A DNA stretch of 64,000 nt from Thalassobium sp. R2A62 (GCF_000161835.1 NZ_GG697169.2:2980575-3044574); one strand, 5' to 3'. Counted from the first letter of the stretch, positions 33,252 through 44,010 are shown. The notes: generated by a model not told the origin, from the letters alone. Translations and numbers: made by a program.

Positions 33252-34225
33252 CCAGCTGCGATTTGTTTGGCTTTTACGACCAAGTTCTCGGCCTGACGAA
33301 TGGATGCGTAGTCGATCAGGCGGCCATCAAGGGAAACTGCCCCTTTTCCCGCTGCTTCGGCCTCGGCCATGGCTTCGATGATCCGGTTGGCTTTGGTGAC
33401 TTCGGCCGCGGACGGGCTCATCACTTCGTTCGCCAGTGCGATTTGGCTGGGGTGGATCGCCCATTTGCCTTCACAGCCCAAAACTGCGGCACGATAAGCG
33501 GCGGCTTTGTAGCCTTCGGGATCGGAGAAATCACCAAAAGGACCATCAATCGGACGCAAGCCGTTTGCGCGGGCGGCAACGACCATATTGGTTAGCGCAG
33601 AGTGCCACATGTCGCCCCAATGGACCTGTCGTAATCCGTCCTCCGCAGGATCGGTCAAAACTGCATAATGCTCGTTTACGCCACCGATCACAGTGGTGCG
33701 TGCGCGCATACTTGCGGCGTAGTCTGCAACCCCGAAATGAAGGCTCTCATTACGCTTGGAAGCGGCGGCAATTTCGTTGACGTTTTGCATGCCCAAAGCG
33801 GTCTCGATGATGTGCTCAAAACCGATGCGTTTTGAGTACCCTTTTGCGTCCTCAATTTGGGTTACCATCATGTCCACCGCATAGACGTCTGCGGCGGTGC
33901 CAACCTTGGGGATCATGATCAGATCCAGCCGCTCGCCAGCCTGTTCCACAACGTTAACAACATCACGATACATGTAGTGCGTATCCAATCCGTTGATACG
34001 AATCGACATCGACTTGTTGCCCCAGTCGATTTCGTTCAGGCCCTTGATGATGTTCTTGCGGGCCTGTTCTTTTTCGTCAGGCGCGACAGCATCTTCGAGG
34101 TCAAGAAAGATCACGTCAACGTCAGATTCTGCAGCTTTTTTAAACATTTGAGGCTGGCTTCCGGGAACTGCCAGCTCTGATCTGTTAAGGCGTGCGGTGG
34201 CTTGGTCGATGGGATGGAAACTCAT
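33248..34225 (-). CDS. mcl: L-malyl-CoA lyase (HpcH/HpaI-CitE family)
   Basis: 325 residues of the citrate-lyase-beta-like fold: RSELAVPGSQPQMFKKAA, DVIFLDLEDAVAPDEK (Mg-binding acidic residues), IRINGLDTHYMYRDV, RIGFEHIIETALGM, GVADYAASMRAR and KWAIHPSQIALANEV. It splits malyl-CoA to acetyl-CoA and glyoxylate, the last step of the serine cycle; the same enzyme can act on methylmalyl-CoA. Its context with malate-CoA ligase genes supports this assignment. Confidence 0.93.
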   Translation of the reverse strand: MSFHPIDQATARLNRSELAVPGSQPQMFKKAAESDVDVIFLDLEDAVAPDEKEQARKNIIKGLNEIDWGNKSMSIRINGLDTHYMYRDVVNVVEQAGERLDLIMIPKVGTAADVYAVDMMVTQIEDAKGYSKRIGFEHIIETALGMQNVNEIAAASKRNESLHFGVADYAASMRARTTVIGGVNEHYAVLTDPAEDGLRQVHWGDMWHSALTNMVVAARANGLRPIDGPFGDFSDPEGYKAAAYRAAVLGCEGKWAIHPSQIALANEVMSPSAAEVTKANRIIEAMAEAEAAGKGAVSLDGRLIDYASIRQAENLVVKAKQIAAG

Positions 34226-34330
34226 TTTCGATAATCCTTGAGGTTGTGATGCGAAAGTGGCGGCAACACAGGCAGGAAAAAAATTTACCTGTCAAGAATA
34301 AATTTCAGGCGAGGTTTGGTCGCATTTCAC

Positions 34331-34981
34331 TCAGGCGTCATCTGCCGATCGATCCCCGATCCGAGCTGAAAAGAAAAACGCAACAGCCTGCGTGCGGCTG
34401 GTTACGGACAGCTTTTCGTAAAGGTTTGAGAGGTGAAATTTCACCGTGTTTGCAGAGATCTCAAATTCTGCCGCAAGCTGCCTGTTTGATAGCCCGCGCG
34501 AGAGCGCCTCAAGCAGCGCTTTTTCGCGCTTGGTCAACTGGTGGATCGGGTCGCTTTGCAGCTCCCTCACATCGAGGAAGGGAAACACCATCTGCCCCGC
34601 CGCCACCGCAGCACAGGTGTCGAGCAATCCCTCCACCGGGCCATTGCGCGGGGTGAAGCCTGCCGCGCCCGCCGAAAGGGCTTGTCGGGGCATGTCGCCC
34701 GCGTTGTTGCCGTAGACCAAAATGCGTGGCGCACTTGGCTGATCACGCATAACCTCAATCAGCTTTTGCCCCCCCAAGGCGGGGAGGTTCCAGTCGATGA
34801 TCCCAATTTGGACAGGCACGCGCATCACCGTCCCGAGGAAGTCTTCCGCAGTGGAGGCCGTTGCCACCAAAGAGAATCGCGGATCGCGATCGAAAATTTC
34901 AGACATGGCGGAAAGGACCAGCATGTTGCTGTCCGCAAGCGCCACCGTGATCGGGCCGGTGTTATCTGTAAGGTCTTGCAT
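34331..34981 (-). CDS. LuxR-type response regulator of the serine-cycle locus
   Basis: 216 residues. The N-terminal receiver-like domain has the acidic residue in VALADSN and a phospho-acceptor-like Asp in GIIDWNLPALGG. The usual Thr/Ser (LVYGNN) and Lys (GFTPRN) positions are altered, so ordinary phosphorylation switching is doubtful. The C-terminal LuxR helix-turn-helix is complete: LTKREKALLEALSRGLSN, EISANTVKFHLSNLYEKL. No histidine kinase is adjacent. It sits between the two arms of the serine-cycle genes and faces ACTACCCA repeats, its likely binding sites. Confidence 0.85.
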   Translation of the reverse strand: MQDLTDNTGPITVALADSNMLVLSAMSEIFDRDPRFSLVATASTAEDFLGTVMRVPVQIGIIDWNLPALGGQKLIEVMRDQPSAPRILVYGNNAGDMPRQALSAGAAGFTPRNGPVEGLLDTCAAVAAGQMVFPFLDVRELQSDPIHQLTKREKALLEALSRGLSNRQLAAEFEISANTVKFHLSNLYEKLSVTSRTQAVAFFFSARIGDRSADDA

Positions 34982-35002
34982 TTAAGGCTCTTTCACAATT
35001 TA

Positions 35003-35089
35003 ACTACCCATTTTGGTGGGTCATATTTCGGTATACCACGGTATTTCTGTAAATATGGGTAGTATATTAACTACCCAATTAGTTACCCA
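35003..35089. promoter_or_regulatory. Cluster of ACTACCCA half-sites upstream of the serine-cycle operon
   Basis: TGGGTAGT (35056-35063) and ACTACCCA (35070-35077) form a perfect inverted repeat with a 6-base spacer. Further copies are ACTACCCA at 35003-35010 with an opposing TGGGT at 35017, and AGTTACCCA at 35081-35089. They fill the interval between the LuxR gene and the aminotransferase start. An operator array for the LuxR protein, controlling both directions, is the simplest reading. Confidence 0.65.
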
Positions 35090-35148
35090 AAAGCAGGAGT
35101 AACCTACGTTGCGGTAAAAAACAAACCGATGCTTCATCTGGGGAGCAG

Positions 35149-36420
35149 ATGTTTCCCGATGAGATAGGCAAAGCCATGAGAAATGCTTCTTCGTTCCCGC
35201 AACTCGTTATTCCAAACACTTTGGCCGCTGGCCCCGGACCCGGCAATACCGACGCCCGAGTTCTTGCAGCCTACGCGGGTGCGGGTATCGCCGATCACAT
35301 GCAGCCCGACGTGCTGCGCGGCATGATCGAATGCAAACATATGCTGCGTCAATTCATGGGCACGACCAACGTCCACACTTTCGGCGTGGCAGGCACCGGG
35401 TGGAGCGGGCTGGATTGCATGATGTCCGCCGTGATGCCAGGTGACACAGTCGTCGCATTCGCCAATGGTACATTTTCGGGCATTGACGCGCTCACGCTTC
35501 GGATGAAGGCCGCCACCCGCGCAGAGCTGGCCGCCGACAGCCTGAACCCACAACCTGCCAGTGTTACCGTGATCGAAGTGCCCCACGGTCAGTCAGTCAC
35601 CGCGGAAATCGTGGAGGCCGCATTGGCTGAACACAAACCCACGTGGGCCTTTATGGCACATTGGGAAACCGGTTCTGGCCGGATCAATGACATCAAAGGG
35701 TTTTCGGACGCATGCGTAAAGCACGATGCGATGGGCCTCGTCGATGCCGTGTCCTCCCTCGGCGTCGAAGAATTTGCTATCGATGACTTCCCTGGCGTGG
35801 TTGGCTGGGCGTCTTGCCCGCAGAAGGGCCTGTTGTGCCTGCCGCTGACCTACGCACCGGTCAGCTTTTCTGATCGCTACATCGAAATACTGCGCGCAAA
35901 CGGTGCCTATACTTACGCCAATCACCCGATCATGGAGGCCCGCCACTGGGGTATTGTTGATGGCGAAGATGTGGAAAAAGGCGCGTACCACCGCACCCAT
36001 TCCGCTTACGCAGTGTCCGCCTTTCACGAGGCGCTTCGGATCAATTTGGCAGACGGCCTTGCGCAGCGAGCTCAGGACTATGTGTTCCACGAAAAAGCGC
36101 TGCGCGATGCCGTGACGGCGATGGGCTGCGAGGTAACCTCCAACATGACCAGCCTCGTGGTGTTGAACCTGCCCCCTGCTTTTGCAGGCCGCGAAATGGA
36201 GTTGGTGCAGGACTGTCGTTCAACTGGGTTCGGGATTTGGCCAACCCTTTCGGCACCAGTGCAAGTGCGGATCGGAATCCTGAACCTGCTGACACAAGCC
36301 GCCATCACCGAGATCGTGACCAAGTTTGCTCAAGCCATGAACGACATTGGCGCAGAGGTTGATATCGACGCGATCACCGCGCAGCTAGAATTCCACTACC
36401 AATCCCGCATCGCAGCTTAA
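35149..36420 (+). CDS. Class V aminotransferase, probable serine-glyoxylate aminotransferase
   Basis: 423 residues, PLP fold-type I class V: LAAGPGPGNTDARVL near the N-terminus, FGVAGTGWSGLDCMMSAV, AFMAHWETGSGRINDI, LVDAVSSLGVEEFAIDD and the Schiff-base lysine in SCPQKGLLCLPL. It heads the operon encoding the other serine-cycle enzymes, so transamination of serine with glyoxylate, giving hydroxypyruvate and glycine, is the expected role. The sequence is divergent from classical SgaA as I know it, so alanine-glyoxylate activity is possible. ATG at 35149 follows GGGGAG closely; ATG at 35176 is an alternative. Confidence 0.78.
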   Translation: MFPDEIGKAMRNASSFPQLVIPNTLAAGPGPGNTDARVLAAYAGAGIADHMQPDVLRGMIECKHMLRQFMGTTNVHTFGVAGTGWSGLDCMMSAVMPGDTVVAFANGTFSGIDALTLRMKAATRAELAADSLNPQPASVTVIEVPHGQSVTAEIVEAALAEHKPTWAFMAHWETGSGRINDIKGFSDACVKHDAMGLVDAVSSLGVEEFAIDDFPGVVGWASCPQKGLLCLPLTYAPVSFSDRYIEILRANGAYTYANHPIMEARHWGIVDGEDVEKGAYHRTHSAYAVSAFHEALRINLADGLAQRAQDYVFHEKALRDAVTAMGCEVTSNMTSLVVLNLPPAFAGREMELVQDCRSTGFGIWPTLSAPVQVRIGILNLLTQAAITEIVTKFAQAMNDIGAEVDIDAITAQLEFHYQSRIAA

Positions 36421-36432
36421 AGGAAACAAGAC

Positions 36433-37623
36433 ATGGATATTCACGAATATCAAGCCAAGGAAGTGCTCAGCAACTTTGGCGTTGAAATCCCTGCTGGTGC
36501 GCTGGCCTATAGCCCTGAACAGGCGGCCTACCGTGCCCGTGAAATGGGTGGCGAAAAGTGGGTCGTCAAGGCGCAGGTCCATGCCGGGGGCCGCGGCAAG
36601 GCCGGTGGTGTCAAGCTGTGCGACACGGACCATGAAATCCAAGCCACCTGCGAAGACATGTTTGGCAAGAAACTAGTCACGCATCAGACCGGACTCGAAG
36701 GCAAAGGCATTTACCGTGTCTATGTCGAAGCTGCCGTGCCTATTGACCGTGAAATCTATCTTGGTTTCGTTCTTGATCGCACAACGCAGCGCATCATGAT
36801 CGTGGCCTCCGCCGAAGGTGGCATGGAGATTGAGGAAATCTCAGAAAACAAGCCAGAGAGCATCGTACGTTCGACCGTCGAACCTGCCGTTGGTCTACGT
36901 GACTTTCAAGCCCGCGATATTGCTTTCAAGTTGGGGATTGAACCCAGCTTGACGCAATCCATGGTACGCACTTTGCAAGGCTGTTACCGCGCCTTTCGCG
37001 ACTTGGATGCCACAATGGTCGAGATCAACCCGCTGGTTATCACTGGTGACAACCGCGTGTTGGCGCTGGATGCGAAAATGACATTCGACGACAACGCGCT
37101 GTTTCGCCACCCGCAAATCAGTGAGCTGCGCGACAAAAGCCAAGAAGACCCCCGTGAAAGCCGCGCGGCAGATCGCGGCCTGTCTTATGTCGGCCTTGAG
37201 GGTAGCATCGGGTGCATCGTTAATGGTGCAGGTCTTGCGATGGCTACGATGGACACCATCAAACTAGCGGGTGGAGAGCCTGCAAATTTCCTCGACATTG
37301 GAGGCGGAGCCACGCCTGAACGTGTTGCCAAGGCGTTCCGTCTGGTGATGTCAGACAAGAATGTGCAAGCAGTGTTGGTCAACATTTTTGCGGGCATCAA
37401 CCGCTGTGACTGGGTGGCCGAAGGCGTTGTGCAGGCGTTGAAAGAAGTGCAAGTCGACGTGCCTATCATCGTGCGCTTGGCAGGAACCAATGTTGAAGAA
37501 GGCCAGAAGATCCTTGCAAAAAGCGGGCTGCCCATCATCCGTGCGACGACACTGATGGAAGCGGCCGAACGGTCTGTTTCCGCATGGAAAAGCGACATTT
37601 CCCCCAATCTGAAGGCTGTGTAA
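36433..37623 (+). CDS. mtkA: Malate-CoA ligase beta subunit (SucC-like)
   Basis: 396 residues: ATP-grasp start [65 protein letters not shown] and [13 protein letters not shown]. It resembles succinyl-CoA synthetase beta. The serine-cycle neighbours (malyl-CoA lyase, hydroxypyruvate reductase, ppc) point to malate-CoA ligase, which makes malyl-CoA from malate, CoA and ATP. The substrate assignment rests on context. The start follows AAAGGAAAC, 12 bases after the aminotransferase stop. Confidence 0.88.
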   Translation: MDIHEYQAKEVLSNFGVEIPAGALAYSPEQAAYRAREMGGEKWVVKAQVHAGGRGKAGGVKLCDTDHEIQATCEDMFGKKLVTHQTGLEGKGIYRVYVEAAVPIDREIYLGFVLDRTTQRIMIVASAEGGMEIEEISENKPESIVRSTVEPAVGLRDFQARDIAFKLGIEPSLTQSMVRTLQGCYRAFRDLDATMVEINPLVITGDNRVLALDAKMTFDDNALFRHPQISELRDKSQEDPRESRAADRGLSYVGLEGSIGCIVNGAGLAMATMDTIKLAGGEPANFLDIGGGATPERVAKAFRLVMSDKNVQAVLVNIFAGINRCDWVAEGVVQALKEVQVDVPIIVRLAGTNVEEGQKILAKSGLPIIRATTLMEAAERSVSAWKSDISPNLKAV

Positions 37624-37625
37624 CC

Positions 37626-38504
37626 ATGAGCATCTACCTCAACCGCGAAACCCGCGTCATCGTCCAGGGCATTACAGGCCGGATGGCGCAATTCCACACC
37701 AAGGATATGTTGGAATATGGCACAAATGTTGTCGGCGGCGTTGTGCCCGGCAAGGGCGGGGAAACCGTGCACGGCGTGCCAGTGTTCAACACCGTCAAAG
37801 AAGCCGTGGAAGCCACCCAAGCCGAGGCCAGCCTTGTGTTTGTGCCCCCGCCCTTTGCCGCTGACAGCATCATGGAGGCCGCCGATGCCGGTATCCGCTA
37901 CTGCGTTTGCATCACGGACGGCATTCCAGCGCAGGATATGATCCAGGTGAAACGTTACATGATGCGTTATCCTAAAGAACGCCGGATGGTCCTGACCGGG
38001 CCGAATTGCGCGGGCACAATTTCTCCGGGCAAGGCGATGCTGGGCATCATGCCCGGACATATCTTTTTGCCAGGCAACGTCGGGATCGTAGGCCGTTCTG
38101 GCACGCTGGGTTATGAGGCTGCGGCACAACTCAAGGAACGCGGTATTGGTGTTTCCACCAGCGTTGGTATTGGCGGCGATCCGATTAATGGTTCCTCGTT
38201 CCGCGATATCTTGGCGCAGTTCGAGAATGACGGAGACACCCATGTCATCGCCATGATCGGTGAAATCGGCGGCCCGCAAGAAGCCGAAGCTGCCGCCTAC
38301 ATCCAGGAACATGTAACCAAGCCCGTTGTGGCCTATGTGGCCGGTCTGACCGCTCCCAAAGGCCGCACCATGGGCCACGCAGGTGCCATCATTTCAGCCT
38401 TTGGCGAAAGTGCTTCAGAAAAGGTGGAAATCCTGACCGCCGCCGGCGTGACAGTGGCCGAAAATCCAGCGGTTATTGGTGAAACAATCGCAAGCGTGAT
38501 GTGA
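37626..38504 (+). CDS. mtkB: Malate-CoA ligase alpha subunit (SucD-like)
   Basis: 292 residues from the ATG at 37626, chosen because SucD proteins start with the SIYLNRETRVIVQGITG CoA-binding segment; upstream codons overlap mtkA. It has PPPFAADSIMEAADAGI, GPNCAGTISPGKAMLGIMPG, GRSGTLGYEAAAQL and GRTMGHAGAIISAFG with the phospho-histidine. With the beta subunit it forms the ligase. There is 2-base spacing from mtkA. Succinyl-CoA synthetase is the alternative, but the TCA enzyme is usually near mdh or sucAB. Confidence 0.88.
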   Translation: MSIYLNRETRVIVQGITGRMAQFHTKDMLEYGTNVVGGVVPGKGGETVHGVPVFNTVKEAVEATQAEASLVFVPPPFAADSIMEAADAGIRYCVCITDGIPAQDMIQVKRYMMRYPKERRMVLTGPNCAGTISPGKAMLGIMPGHIFLPGNVGIVGRSGTLGYEAAAQLKERGIGVSTSVGIGGDPINGSSFRDILAQFENDGDTHVIAMIGEIGGPQEAEAAAYIQEHVTKPVVAYVAGLTAPKGRTMGHAGAIISAFGESASEKVEILTAAGVTVAENPAVIGETIASVM

Positions 38505-38514
38505 GGAGAAGACA

Positions 38515-39486
38515 ATGATCAAGCCTAAAGTTCTCGTAACCCGTCGTTGGCCTGCCGCTGTAGAAGCACAATTGTCCGAAAAGTTTGATGTTGTGTTGAA
38601 CCGGAGCGATGTCCCGCTGATGACGCATGAATTCCGTCAAGCGTTTCTGGACTATGACGCGGTTTTGCCGACGGTCACAGACAAGATAGGTGTTGATGCA
38701 CTTGAGCTGTCTAACCCGCGGACCAAGCTGCTTGCCAACTATGGCGTTGGCTATACCCACATTGATATGCCAAGTGCTCAGGCCCATGGCATGACAGTGA
38801 CCAACACGCCGGATGTTCTGTCAGAATGTACAGCTGATCTTGCGATGACCTTGATGCTGATGGCGGCCCGTCGGGCAGGCGAAGGCGAACGAGAGGTCCG
38901 CGAAGGTCGCTGGAGCGGTTGGCGCCCGACGCATCTGGTTGGCACCAAGGTGTCTGGAAAGACATTGGGCATCGTCGGCTTTGGCCGTATCGGGCAGGAA
39001 ATGGCCCGTCGTGCGCATCATGGTTTTGGCATGGACATTGTCGTTCACAACCGCAGCCGTGTTGCCCCTGAAATTCTGGCGCGCTACAATGCCGTACAAG
39101 CGGACGACCTAGATGATCTTTTGCCGCGATGTGATTTTGTTTCCTTGCATTGCCCCGGTGGCGCGGAAAACCGTCACCTGATCAATTCCCGCAGGCTTGA
39201 CTTGATGCGCCCAGGTGCGTTCCTGATTAATACAGCCCGCGGCGAGGTAATCAATGAACATGATCTCGTGCAGGCATTGACATTCGAGACCATAGGCGGT
39301 GCGGCACTAGATGTTTTCGATGGCGAGCCAAAGATCGCACAGTCCCTGCTAGACAGCGATCACCTCGTCATGTTGCCCCATCTTGGCAGCGCCACTGCAG
39401 AAGCGCGCGAGGAAATGGGTTTTCGCGCCCTAAACAATCTTGAGGCGTTTTTTAACGGTGAAACACCCCCGGATCGCGTGAACTGA
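38515..39486 (+). CDS. hprA: D-2-hydroxyacid dehydrogenase, probable hydroxypyruvate reductase
   Basis: 323 residues. NAD(P)-binding GFGRIGQEMARRA, substrate loop YGVGYTHIDMPSAQAHG, catalytic Arg in INTARGEVINE, Glu in DVFDGEP and His in LPHLGSATAEAREEMG. In this operon it reduces hydroxypyruvate to D-glycerate, the substrate of the kinase at 32-33 kb. The stop codon overlaps the ppc start by one base. Confidence 0.9.
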   Translation: MIKPKVLVTRRWPAAVEAQLSEKFDVVLNRSDVPLMTHEFRQAFLDYDAVLPTVTDKIGVDALELSNPRTKLLANYGVGYTHIDMPSAQAHGMTVTNTPDVLSECTADLAMTLMLMAARRAGEGEREVREGRWSGWRPTHLVGTKVSGKTLGIVGFGRIGQEMARRAHHGFGMDIVVHNRSRVAPEILARYNAVQADDLDDLLPRCDFVSLHCPGGAENRHLINSRRLDLMRPGAFLINTARGEVINEHDLVQALTFETIGGAALDVFDGEPKIAQSLLDSDHLVMLPHLGSATAEAREEMGFRALNNLEAFFNGETPPDRVN

Positions 39487-42125
39487 TGAACGTGGTGAGG
39501 GCTGGCATGGTGGATTGTGAGGGTCAAGACTATGCCAAGTCGCTGAGAGATCTGCTGTGGGATTTGCTTTTTAAGACGGTTATGCGGCGCGCGCCTGATA
39601 TTGCTGCATTCTTAGCGTCACCGCGTGACATTGAAAGCCTTCAGGACTCACAGATCAGTGATTTCCTGCAGGCGGCAAACATTTGGTTTCAGCTTAAAAA
39701 AATTGCAGATGAAAACACTGCCGTTCGAGACCGCCGAAATACAGAAACCACGGATGGCGTGGAATGTGTCGACGGCACATTTGCGCAAGTGATGGCAAAA
39801 ATCGCCGAACACGCACCTGATCAGTTTGAAAGCGCGGTTGCGTCCTTGTCAGTTGGGCCAACTTTGACCGCCCACCCAACCGAAGCCAAGCGCATTACGA
39901 TCCTCGAAATCCACCGCCGTATTTATCGCCACTTGGTGGCGCTGGAAACGCAAAGATTGACACCGCGTGAACGCGCAAACAGGGTCGAGGACCTGCGGGG
40001 CGAGATAGATCTTTTGTGGTTGTCTGGCGAATTGCGGCTGGAGCGACCCAGCTTATCAGACGAAATCGAATGGGGATTGCAGTTCTTTCGCGACAGCCTG
40101 TTCGACGCAACGCCGCAGCTGTTTGATCAATTCCTGATCGGGCTGGAAAACACTTTTCCAACACAGCCTCGTTCGCTGCGCCCCTGCATAAAGTTCCATT
40201 CATGGATTGGCGGGGACCGCGACGGCAATCCCAACGTCACTTTGGCAGCGACCAAATCTGCCATGGCGCGCGGGCGTGATACAGCGATCACCAAACATAT
40301 TGATGATCTTTCGCGTGCAGCGCGCCATATCAGCATCAGCAGTGACATCGCAGAATTGCCCGATATCCATGTTCAACTGCTTGCCTCGATCACCACAAGG
40401 TCCGACGAATTTGATGCGCTTATAAAACGCAATCCCGGTGAAGTTTTCCGTCAAGCCATCAGTGCCATCATCGCTCGCCTAGAAGGTCGTCCACTCTATT
40501 CGCACACAGATGAACTTGTCTCGGACCTTCACGAAATCGAAAATGCCCTTTTTGCGATTGGCGCACAGCACCTGAGCAATCGCTACATCCGTCCAGTGCG
40601 CTGGAGGGTCGAGGTCTTTGGATTTCGCACAACTTCACTGGATATCAGGCAGAATTCCACTGTCACAACTGATGTTTTGGCTGAGATTTGGGGACCAGGC
40701 GAGACTTATGGCAGTATTAAGTGGTCACAGCGTTTGCGCTACGAAATAGCCGTCGATGTTCTGCCAGATATCGACGTGGAAGCGCTGAGTGAACAGGCCC
40801 AAGAATTGCTCAATTTGCTGGAAGCAATTGTTGATGCACGCGAAGGGAACGACCCAGATGCGATAGGTTGTTTTATCTTGTCTATGACACGATCCACGGA
40901 TGATCTGTTAGCTGTATATTTGTTGGCCCGGTACGCTGCCGCAACCGGAGAAACGCTTGATCTTCCTGTAGTGCCCTTGTTTGAAACAATCGAAGATCTT
41001 CGCAATGCCCCCCGTATTCTGAGTGACCTGATCGCCGTTCCAACCGCACGCCGCAGCCTCAAGAGGCAAGGGTCTCGTATCGAAGTCATGCTCGGGTATT
41101 CAGACAGCAATAAGGACGGCGGTTTTATCTGTTCGACGTGGGAGTTGGAACAAGCCCAACGCAAGATTAGACAAACGCTGCAAGGTCTCGGATTTGTTCC
41201 TGCCTTCTTTCACGGTCGTGGTGGCTCCGTCAGTCGCGGGGGTGCGCCAACGGGGCGCGCAATCGCAGCGCAACCGTCAGGCACCTTGAATGGTGCCCTG
41301 CGTACAACGGAACAAGGCGAGGTCGTGTCTACCAAATACGCCAACTGCGGGACTGCACTGAGGGAACTTGAACAGCTGGCGTCCTCAGCGCTGCTTCACA
41401 CAGCCCTTTCGCACAATGCCCCAAAAACCAACCCGGAATACGATAACGCCCTGCAAGCCCTGTCCGGCATGTCGCAAGTCGCCTATGATGCGCTGCTCAA
41501 TTCGCCGGGGTTTGTCCAATATTTCCAAGAGGCCAGTCCGGTCGAGGAACTTGCCATGCTCAAGATCGGATCGCGGCCCGCGCGCCGGTTCGGGGCATCC
41601 AGCCTGTCCGACCTGCGTGCGATCCCTTGGGTGTTTGCATGGTCGCAAAACCGCCATCTGCTGACCGGATGGTATGGGTTTGGTGCGGCGTGTGCTTCTT
41701 TTGCCAAAGTACGCGGTGAGCTGGGATGGAAGATGCTATGCGATATGTTTGCGACATCGACCTTGTTCCAACTGATGGTCGATGAAGTTGAGAAGAGCCT
41801 GTTTCAAGCAGATATGCAAATTGCGGCCAAGTATGCGGCGCTGTCGACTGATACGGCATCCGGCACAGCCATATTGGGGATGATTGAGGCCGAATATGCT
41901 AGCTCGGCTGCGGCAATTCAAAAGATTACAGGACAGCCAAGTCTAGCGGCGCGCTTCCCAAATCTGACGGAGCGTTTTGAAGGAAACCGTCGTTACCTCG
42001 AAACCATTCATACAATTCAGATCAAACAATTGCGTGCATTGCGTCGCGAGAATCAATCAGCTGAAACCGGCCCGTTGCTTCAATCCATGAACTGCATTTC
42101 TGCGGGTCTGGGCTGGACTGGCTAA
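39486..42125 (+). CDS. ppc: Phosphoenolpyruvate carboxylase
   Basis: 879 residues. Catalytic His in [54 protein letters not shown] with the glycine loop, and the C-terminal end with GLGWTG, the conserved final Gly. It carboxylates PEP to oxaloacetate, the second C1 (bicarbonate) entry of the serine cycle. The length is within the bacterial range. It sits in the middle of the serine-cycle operon between hprA and glyA, supporting an assimilatory rather than purely anaplerotic role. Confidence 0.96.
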   Translation: MNVVRAGMVDCEGQDYAKSLRDLLWDLLFKTVMRRAPDIAAFLASPRDIESLQDSQISDFLQAANIWFQLKKIADENTAVRDRRNTETTDGVECVDGTFAQVMAKIAEHAPDQFESAVASLSVGPTLTAHPTEAKRITILEIHRRIYRHLVALETQRLTPRERANRVEDLRGEIDLLWLSGELRLERPSLSDEIEWGLQFFRDSLFDATPQLFDQFLIGLENTFPTQPRSLRPCIKFHSWIGGDRDGNPNVTLAATKSAMARGRDTAITKHIDDLSRAARHISISSDIAELPDIHVQLLASITTRSDEFDALIKRNPGEVFRQAISAIIARLEGRPLYSHTDELVSDLHEIENALFAIGAQHLSNRYIRPVRWRVEVFGFRTTSLDIRQNSTVTTDVLAEIWGPGETYGSIKWSQRLRYEIAVDVLPDIDVEALSEQAQELLNLLEAIVDAREGNDPDAIGCFILSMTRSTDDLLAVYLLARYAAATGETLDLPVVPLFETIEDLRNAPRILSDLIAVPTARRSLKRQGSRIEVMLGYSDSNKDGGFICSTWELEQAQRKIRQTLQGLGFVPAFFHGRGGSVSRGGAPTGRAIAAQPSGTLNGALRTTEQGEVVSTKYANCGTALRELEQLASSALLHTALSHNAPKTNPEYDNALQALSGMSQVAYDALLNSPGFVQYFQEASPVEELAMLKIGSRPARRFGASSLSDLRAIPWVFAWSQNRHLLTGWYGFGAACASFAKVRGELGWKMLCDMFATSTLFQLMVDEVEKSLFQADMQIAAKYAALSTDTASGTAILGMIEAEYASSAAAIQKITGQPSLAARFPNLTERFEGNRRYLETIHTIQIKQLRALRRENQSAETGPLLQSMNCISAGLGWTG

Positions 42126-42144
42126 CCTACGACAAGGACCTCAC

Positions 42145-43431
42145 ATGACCACCAAAAATGCGTTTTTTACGGAAACCCTTGCCACCCGTGATCCTGAGAT
42201 TGCCGCGGCAATTGACGCCGAACTGGGGCGTCAGCGCAAAGAGATTGAGCTGATTGCCTCTGAAAACATCGTCTCTGCTGCTGTCATGGAAGCCCAAGGG
42301 TCAGTGATGACCAACAAATATGCCGAAGGCTATCCGGGGCGTCGGTATTATGGAGGTTGCCAGCATGTGGACGTGGCCGAGAACCTCGCCATTGAGCGCG
42401 CCAAGCAGCTTTTTGGCTGTGCATACGCGAACGTGCAGCCCAACTCTGGCTCTCAGGCAAATCAGGGTGTGTTTCAGGCGTTGTTGCAGCCCGGCGATAC
42501 CATTTTGGGCATGAACCTCGCCTCGGGCGGTCACCTGACCCATGGGGCGGCCCCAAACCAGTCCGGCAAATGGTTTAATGGGGTGCAATACGGTGTGCGT
42601 CGTGTGGACAATCTGCTGGACTATGAAGAGGTTCAGGCGCTGGCAACAGAACACCAACCCAAGATGATTATTGCTGGTGGGTCTGCGATTCCAAGGACCA
42701 TTGATTTTGGCCGGATGCGCCAGATTGCAGACAGCGTGGGGGCCTACCTGCACGTCGACATGGCACACTTTGCAGGCCTCGTGGCGGCGGGTGAACACCC
42801 AAGCCCGTTCCCGCACGCGCATGTTGCGACCACAACGACACACAAAACCTTACGCGGCCCCCGTGGCGGCATGATCGTCACCAACGACGAGGTTTTGGCG
42901 AAAAAGTTTAACTCTGCGATCTTCCCCGGCATTCAGGGCGGCCCGCTGATGCATGTGATTGCCGCTAAGGCTGTGGCCTTTGGTGAGGCGCTGCGCCCTG
43001 AGTTCAGAGACTACATGCGGCAAGTACGCGCCAACGCAGTTGCGCTGGCTGATCAGTTGATCAAAGGTGGGTTAGATATTGTCACGGGCGGTACGGACAC
43101 TCACGTAATGCTGGTGGATTTGCGGCCCAAAGGCGTGACAGGTAACATCACCGACGCCGCCCTTGGACGTGCGCATATCACTACCAACAAGAACGGCATT
43201 CCGTTTGACCCAGAAAAGCCAATGGTCACATCTGGCATTCGGCTTGGCACGCCCGCGGGTACTACTCGCGGATTTAGCGAGGCGGAATTTCGCCAGATCG
43301 CCGATTGGATTGTCGAAGTGGTGGACGGGTTGGCTGCCAATGGCCCGGACGGCAACGGCGCGGTCGAAGCCAAAGTCAAAGGCGAAGTAGAAACGCTGTG
43401 TGACAAATTCCCTATGTATATGGAGCTGTGA
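42145..43431 (+). CDS. glyA: Serine hydroxymethyltransferase
   Basis: 428 residues: [63 protein letters not shown], and [13 protein letters not shown] with the PLP lysine. It combines glycine with methylene-tetrahydrofolate to give serine, the C1 entry point of the serine cycle. Being last in this operon, it may be a dedicated copy beside a housekeeping glyA elsewhere in the genome; that cannot be checked here. Confidence 0.96.
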   Translation: MTTKNAFFTETLATRDPEIAAAIDAELGRQRKEIELIASENIVSAAVMEAQGSVMTNKYAEGYPGRRYYGGCQHVDVAENLAIERAKQLFGCAYANVQPNSGSQANQGVFQALLQPGDTILGMNLASGGHLTHGAAPNQSGKWFNGVQYGVRRVDNLLDYEEVQALATEHQPKMIIAGGSAIPRTIDFGRMRQIADSVGAYLHVDMAHFAGLVAAGEHPSPFPHAHVATTTTHKTLRGPRGGMIVTNDEVLAKKFNSAIFPGIQGGPLMHVIAAKAVAFGEALRPEFRDYMRQVRANAVALADQLIKGGLDIVTGGTDTHVMLVDLRPKGVTGNITDAALGRAHITTNKNGIPFDPEKPMVTSGIRLGTPAGTTRGFSEAEFRQIADWIVEVVDGLAANGPDGNGAVEAKVKGEVETLCDKFPMYMEL

Positions 43432-44010
43432 CGAAGCGCGAAAAATCTCGCGATTTCAGGCCAGCAATACTTCTTTGATGTCGGATCTTAGCACAAAATA
43501 CCCTCTCTTCCTGCTTATACTATCTGACATCAGCACTTCGCTGACGGCAGGAATATGCTCCAAAACTTTTTTGCAGACTGGCCTGTACTACCCAAAAGCC
43601 TCGATCGGGGTGAAGCGCAAAAAACCGCTTCGTTCCTTGATTGGATTCTTGGCCAGCTTTCTCTCGTGCTGAAACGAAAGGCTGTTTTTGATGCCGCATA
43701 GCGATACCCAATTCTTCGCAGGTGCAGAAATATTTATACTGCGAGCACGCGCAGTTAGAAAATCGAATTCACAGTCTGGGCTTGTTCTTGCCCTTCGCTG
43801 CGGATTGCACGGACGACCGCTTCGCTGTCAAAAGTAAACCTATGAGTCGCAAAAGGTAAGAGTGGTGCTTCATCCATTTTCCAGGTTCTTCAAAATCAAT
43901 GACTTAGCGGTGGTAAAAGGCAGAACTATGTGTCGTCCCACACCCAGTCTCTGTCAGTAAACAGCCTTTTTCCCTGTTTTCTCCCGTTTTTTCGGGGGCT
44001 TGGACTGTGG
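43432..44010. other. 579-base spacer with a dispersed repeat, no gene
   Basis: After glyA a short stem (CGCGA/TCGCG near 43438-43452) may end transcription. At 43772-43801 there is a 30-base sequence beginning CAGTCTGGGCT that recurs with 3 changes at 49849-49878. Remaining short open frames lack start signals. Confidence 0.5.

Noticed and set aside
36433-38504. Succinyl-CoA synthetase of the TCA cycle
   Set aside because: Sequence alone would allow it, but the operon with malyl-CoA lyase, hydroxypyruvate reductase, ppc and glyA makes malate-CoA ligase far more likely.
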